NCBI RefSeq assembly: GCF_026914265.1
Contig: NC_069136.1
Span: 29,975,201 to 30,039,200 of the forward strand
Source of the DNA: Mya arenaria
Taxonomy: Eukaryota; Mollusca; Bivalvia; Myida; Myidae
Direction of reading: 5' to 3'
DNA length: 64,000 bases
The notes under the pieces: generated by a model
What the model was told of the DNA's origin: nothing
Databases searched by the model: none
The model's input: only the letters and a program-made list of their open reading frames with translations
Position numbers and translations under genes: made by a program
Shown: piece after piece, positions 59,137 through 64,000 of the stretch
How the letters are laid out: the number at the start of each line of letters is the position of its first letter
Position numbering within the stretch: the first letter of the stretch is position 1

Positions 59137-60370
59137 CAAGAGCTGTCGCATGACAGCGCGCTCGACTAAACGCCGTTTTGTTTTAGAAATGAATACAATG
59201 ATGTAATATGTGCCTGTCAACAGCAATAAAAAGTCAAATTAAGAAGTAAACAAAAAACGCCGCATTGCGAGAAAACCAGGTTTTCAATGATTGACAGAAG
59301 AACTTCAGCCTTTGTTGTGAGATTCAGTTTCAACTTTTTTTTTCTACATTCACTAACAGTGGCCTTGACCTTGACCCTAGGCCCCAAACGCAATCCCATG
59401 GAAGTTCACCATAAGCTATTCCTACACAACAAGTGTGGTCACAAAATGTCAAGTCTAATTTAAGTTATTCAGAACCAAACGCTTATCTATTTGAAGTAAC
59501 AGTGACCTTGACCCTAGGGTCCCAAGCGCAATCCCATTAACTATTCCTATATACCAAGTTTGGTCACTATATGTCACTCTATTTCAAACTAACTAAAATT
59601 AGCCATTCTAATGACGTCATTCTAATAGCCAGATGGTGAAACTAATAAAAATGTGCCTTTCAAAATCGATAAAAAATGTAAATAAATGTCAATCAATGGG
59701 CATTATTTGTATTTAGGGTTAATACAGAGTTTTGTAACCTAATTGTAAGATGGTCGTCAATAATTGACTGAGGTATTAAGTCAATTGAATGAAGGAAATA
59801 GAAGTTATAAATAAAGAATTCCAATGCATGCTACCCCTTGCTTTATTCCTAAATCAATCAGGGGCAATAATTTGTATTTAGAATAATGTGGATTTATGTA
59901 ATTTTCTCCCTAAAACTTTAACTGGACGCCGGGCGAGAAGTAAAGCCTCCGTATTCCTTAAATAGTGGAGCTAACCCTTAACCATTTGTTAAGTCTATCC
60001 AGGGTCATGCAACCTAATTGTGTGTCTGCACTAAACTGTGTCGACCAAGGGACATAAATTGTATTTAGGATAAGATGGAGTTATGTAACCTAGTTTTATG
60101 ATGGCTGTCAACAATTGTGTCAAGTATGCAAATCAACTGAATGAAGGGTATAGAAGTTAGTAATGAAAATCCCATCTTGCTATGAAACTTAAACTGGACA
60201 CAATGTGCCCTACAACTTTAACCAAAGTTCTTAAGTCAATCAGGGGCTATCATTTGTATAAAGGATGATATGGAGTCATGTAACCTTATTAAGTGTTTGT
60301 CCAAAACAACTGTGTGCAATATGAAGAGAATGAAATAAAGGGTATTGGAGCTTTAAGTAAAAAAAATGCC
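59137..60370. repeat. bivalve-type dispersed repeats
   Basis: The first part opens with AACAAGAGCTGTCGCATGAC then AGCGCGCTCGAC and contains two copies of a GTGACCTTGACCCTAGG block with CGCAATCCCAT. The second part (about 59690-60370) has about four degenerate units of roughly 180 bp sharing TTTGTATTTAGGATAA, ATGGAGTTATGTAACCTA and GAATGAAGGGTATAGAAGTT. No gene is present. Confidence 0.65.
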
Positions 60371-62092
60371 AACAAATATGCAGATGCTTCGGCAAAAGTT
60401 GAATAATAGGCAATAACAACATTTTAGTGTTTTATTATTTATTTTGTTTGCATGAGTATGACTCAGTTATAACGCATCATTACAACAACTTACATGATAA
60501 TGGTAACATTAATCCTGCATATGCAAGATAGGTTCTCTATACAAATAAATACATGCACTAGATATAAGATACTTACAAAGTCAAAACACAGTCAGCAGCC
60601 AAATGTACAAATTCAATACAACATCAAGTATACTATGGCAAATATCAATGATTGGCAGTGGACATCAGTGACAGCTTTAGTAATGATTGGGAATCAGCTG
60701 CTCGCCATGGCTTAAAGTACATGGGAGACAACTCACAGGAGTTCAGTGATCCAGCAGTACCAAGTGATATATATTTACCATTATAAATGTTTCAGATATC
60801 ATATCATTTTTATGCAAATTTTCACACTTGAAAAAATATTTAAGCAACATCCTATCATTTACTAGTATGACATTTATAAGAAATGAATATTTATAAGTAA
60901 TGATATAAGTATTATGATTGTAAACTTCCATATTGAGTGAATTAAGTAAGGCCAATCAATTTCAAGGAATTGTTTGAATTTTGTTACATAACACACTATT
61001 AGGTTTTAAATTTTCAGAAAATATTAAGTGTTATGTTATAGAAAAATCAATACAACATTAATTTCGTAGCTATTATTTTAAAATAACTATTTAGGGTAAG
61101 AAAGCGAACAATACATTGAGTTGTTCCTAAGACAGCTCAGCTTGATCCTACACAGCTATTCAAATTTAGATGAATATAATTATTAAAAGTATTTATATAT
61201 ATTGCACTTTTAGTCATAGCATACAAAATATCAATTCATGAAGATTAACATATGAGCATAAAAGATTAATCACTTATACACTGTAGGCCCCTTTAAACCA
61301 GCGAAAGGTTTCACAATGTTACCACGAACACACCAGAACCAGTGTGGGTACATGTATTCATATGTACATTTATAAGGTAACAATTGTTATAGTGTGTGAT
61401 ACTCGTTACCACACAGAAATCATGTATTTGCCTGATCTTGCCTCTACATAACAAGACCTGTATGTAGCTCCGTTCAATATTATCACAGATCTTTTTCTGT
61501 ATGTCCTTTTTTGTTCTTTGCTTCAAATGTGCAATTTGTTCGATAAAACCAAATTCGCATATAACTTCTGAACCTATGCTTATATAAGCATATCTTACAA
61601 CTATTGCACAACAGTAGTATAATTATTCCATAGACTTACAGTCCATACACCCTAGCTTGATTCTCAAATGTACATTCATTGTTTCATTTAAACTGAATCA
61701 GATCTTCATAATCAGATCTGAACAACAATAGATTTAAATCCCACTTTGAATTGGCATTGTTTACCCTAAAAGTTTTGATGTTGTGACATCTTGTTGACCA
61801 AACTAAGAGCAACCAACTGTTCCAATCTGAGCATACTGGCATCCTTGCTAAGATCCAACCTTTAAGTATCAACTTATGGATTTACCATCATTTCATTTCC
61901 AGACCCCAACACATTCTTTAGAAATTTTAGAAATAGCACTATTGGGAGTACCTAACAATAGCACTTTTCAGACTGTCCGTACCAAAAACGCTATGGGGAT
62001 AAGTCACCAATAACATTATTGGGATTTTCATCAGTCAAATAGTCAAAATCACAGTTTGAGAAAGGTTCCTGAATAAACCCTCTCAATTTCTA
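60371..62092 (-). other. possible 3' UTR of the PH-domain gene
   Basis: 1.7 kb of AT-rich sequence downstream of the PH-gene stop codon. Overlapping TTTATT hexamers at about 60431-60443 (AATAAA on the minus strand) could end a long 3' UTR, but no closer AATAAA was noted. No coding signal on either strand. Confidence 0.35.
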
Positions 62093-63333
62093 TCATCTCT
62101 TTGTTTTTTTTCCACCAAACTTGCTCCAGAAGCTCTTCTTGTCATGTTTATCGGTGGAGTGGTGTCGCTGCCGTGGTAACGTGGAGAATCCTGATTCCTT
62201 GAAGTCTTTGTGCAGGGAAGACTGGCTGTGTAGTGGTCGTCGGGAATGCTTGTCTACAAGGTAGGAGTTTAGGGATACAGTTTAAATATTATCTACAAAT
62301 GCTTTTCTACTTCATGAAATACATTGACATTAATCCTCGCATGGGGGGAGAATCCCACAGAATTTTCATCTATGCCCCGGGTCTCCCTCATTTTTTTCAT
62401 CAATATATACCATCTAGATTAATGATTAAAATCCCCTGCCAGAAATATGCCATATACTAGATATTGATGTATTTTTTAGAGGCACAAAGAATCCCCTGAG
62501 CCAATGTCAAGATCCCCTGGTCTCCAGAAATTTAACATCTACATGTATGTAATTCAACTTATATATTCCCTGTGTATGGGCTGGAGGCCTTAGAACACAA
62601 TTAATCTTGAATCTTGAATCTGTATGTTCTTGAGAGACAGGAAAAAAAACACACAGATGCACAAGCATATATCCAATCCCCATTGTTTTAACTAAATGAC
62701 AATCTGAAAGCAAGCTAGCTGTACAGACATTAAACATTGTCAAGTTGCTGTGACCAAATTTGATTGATTCAAATATATCATCATGTAAATATGTCTGTTG
62801 ATACAATAAACACTTAAGTGTCATGATGCTATTAAGTTAGTTAAATCTCATTATATACCTTTTATATGAGACTGAGATCGCACTTTGTTCAACACAGTCT
62901 GTTTCCAGTGGTCAGGTACACAGAAATCTGAAAATTCAAGATATGACACTATATTTTTCTATTGAAGCAGGAAATCTACTAACACTTGATTTTGTATATA
63001 AAATATCAAACAACATGTAACGTAAAGAACAAGTTCAGACCTTTATCAAAACGTAACATGTTTTCTTCTCTCCTGAAATGAGGCGTTTGTAATTGTGGAC
63101 ATTAACACCAAGTTTCATGCCAAAACTAATTTGGCCTGTAAAGTCTGCCCAATGTGTTATAAAGAACCACGTACCATTTTCCTGGTCCTCTTGTACGCGT
63201 TGTTTCTGGTCCTGTATGGCTTTGAGCCAGCGCTCCTTGCCCGCAGGTGACTTGGCAGACACAAGGTACCATTTGTCCTTCTCTGTCTCATGGAACTTCC
63301 ACGCATTCTTTACCACTGTGCTGTACTGGGGGT
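62093..63333 (-). CDS. PH-domain protein, probably Dbl-family RhoGEF, last three exons
   Basis: Three in-phase exons give the C-terminus: 63333-63175, 62927-62859 and 62253-62093 (stop TGA at 62095-62093). The first ends a pleckstrin homology domain: VVKNAWKFHETEKDKWYLV, then SPAGKERWLKAIQDQKQRVQ, which contains the invariant C-terminal-helix Trp of PH domains. The second encodes DFCVPDHWKQTVLNKVRSQ. The third is a basic, serine-rich tail ending SFWSKFGGKKTKR. The PH part resembles those of P-Rex and of Asef/SPATA13 GEFs that activate Rac/Cdc42, and a tail with a FW motif near the end also recalls Asef. The DH domain would lie beyond the window, so the family is inferred. The splice phases agree exactly (GAAAATG|GT to AG|ATTTC; AAAAG|GT to AG|ACAAG). 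Confidence 0.8.
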
Positions 63334-63679
63334 CTGAAAAAGTAACAGATATTGTATTTTGACAGGAGTACATTAATTGATGAAGAGAAAAGTAATTAAA
63401 CTCCAGTTAAGTTTTGATAACTTCCTTCAGATAACAGTTTAAAAAGCCACAATAGGTATTTTTCCTTTGGAGAAACATTTCTGTCAGTATTTGCCATTTT
63501 CACTATCGATTGTATAATTTCAATACATGGTTTACAATATAAATGTAATTTAGACTAACTGAAATAACTAATCTGCTATTTTGTTATAAGCAATAGTTGT
63601 GGAAACCATATTTAGGCAGACATTTTAGCTCTCATGATGATTTCAAACATGCAGTAGAACACTTTACACTAAAAAATTT
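63334..63679 (-). other. intron of the PH-domain gene
   Basis: This lies upstream of the PH exon on its strand, starting at the acceptor TTTTTCAG. No further exon was recognised before the window edge. Confidence 0.5.
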
Positions 63680-63960
63680 CCCAATTTTACAGTTGAACAC
63701 CCCTATTCCAAACACTGTTTATCCGAAATTATCCCTATTTCGAATTTATTTTTCAGTCCCGATTTGACTCCTTCTTTGTTTAACTAAATTTTTGGCCTTT
63801 AATCCGAAATCGCTATTCCGAAATAATCGCTATTCCGAAGTAAAATTTACGGTCCCGATTTGGTATTTCACACCTATTTATCAATTCTTAATTTGAACCT
63901 GATCGTGTCATAGTCTTTCACACCTTACTGCGAATGTATTCGGTCATCGGCTTGAGGCAA
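63680..63960. repeat. dispersed repeat with recurring ATTCCGAAAT words
   Basis: The words CTATTCCGAA, AATCCGAAAT, TTTCGAAT and GGTCCCGATT recur several times in a short space. This is the appearance of a degenerate repeat or transposon end. No coding domain is seen. Confidence 0.4.
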
Positions 63961-64000
63961 CAATGGAGCACAATTAGTGCTTGTTAAAGAATGACATTGA

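Noticed and set aside
63093..63362. 89-codon plus-strand frame opposite the PH exon
   Set aside because: It is antisense to a PH-domain exon with correct splice borders. The minus strand is the coding one.

Overview
The window is eukaryotic and animal, most likely a bivalve mollusc. It is AT-rich, has long introns with GT-AG borders, and is full of tandem and dispersed repeats that resemble families common in bivalve genomes. The species assignment is inference; no ribosomal or mitochondrial marker is present.

Two complete conserved genes were rebuilt exon by exon on the minus strand. The first is tripeptidyl peptidase II (TPP2): 27 exons, 25744 down to 5664, 1246 codons before the stop, every splice phase consistent. 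The second is RBMX2, the RES-complex splicing factor: 5 exons, 33607 down to 29624, 377 aa. Three other genes are supported. One is a two-exon plus-strand gene (57296-58431) for a secreted LamG-like plus PAN/Apple protein. One is the 3' end of a minus-strand PH-domain gene (62093-63333), probably a Dbl-family RhoGEF, which continues beyond the window. One is an unrecognised minus-strand gene with at least three exons (41720 to about 42716).

Layout: 1-3528 is a 71-bp satellite with a TATA-like motif in each unit. 3.5-5.6 kb is intergenic. 5.6-25.7 kb is TPP2, with several intronic minisatellites. 25.9-29.6 kb holds a GAT microsatellite and bivalve-type dispersed repeats. 29.6-33.6 kb is RBMX2. 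33.6-46 kb is a mobile-element zone with a tRNA-headed SINE, foldback and MITE-like elements, a decayed DIRS-type retrotransposon and the unknown gene. 46.3-47.7 kb is a 34-bp minisatellite. 49.2-49.4 kb is an AAT microsatellite. 51.2-54.8 kb is a 41-bp satellite with higher-order structure. 57.3-58.9 kb is the LamG/PAN gene. 59.1-60.4 kb is dispersed repeat. 62.1-63.3 kb holds the PH gene end, which converges on the LamG/PAN gene.

The most unusual observation is in TPP2. Intron 15 is built almost entirely of a 72-bp tandem repeat. Each unit is a copy of the last 46 nt of exon 15, its 5' splice site and the first 26 nt of the intron, giving a ladder of decoy donors exactly 72 bp apart. A second TPP2 minisatellite, in intron 26, amplifies the sequence just upstream of the last 3' splice site.
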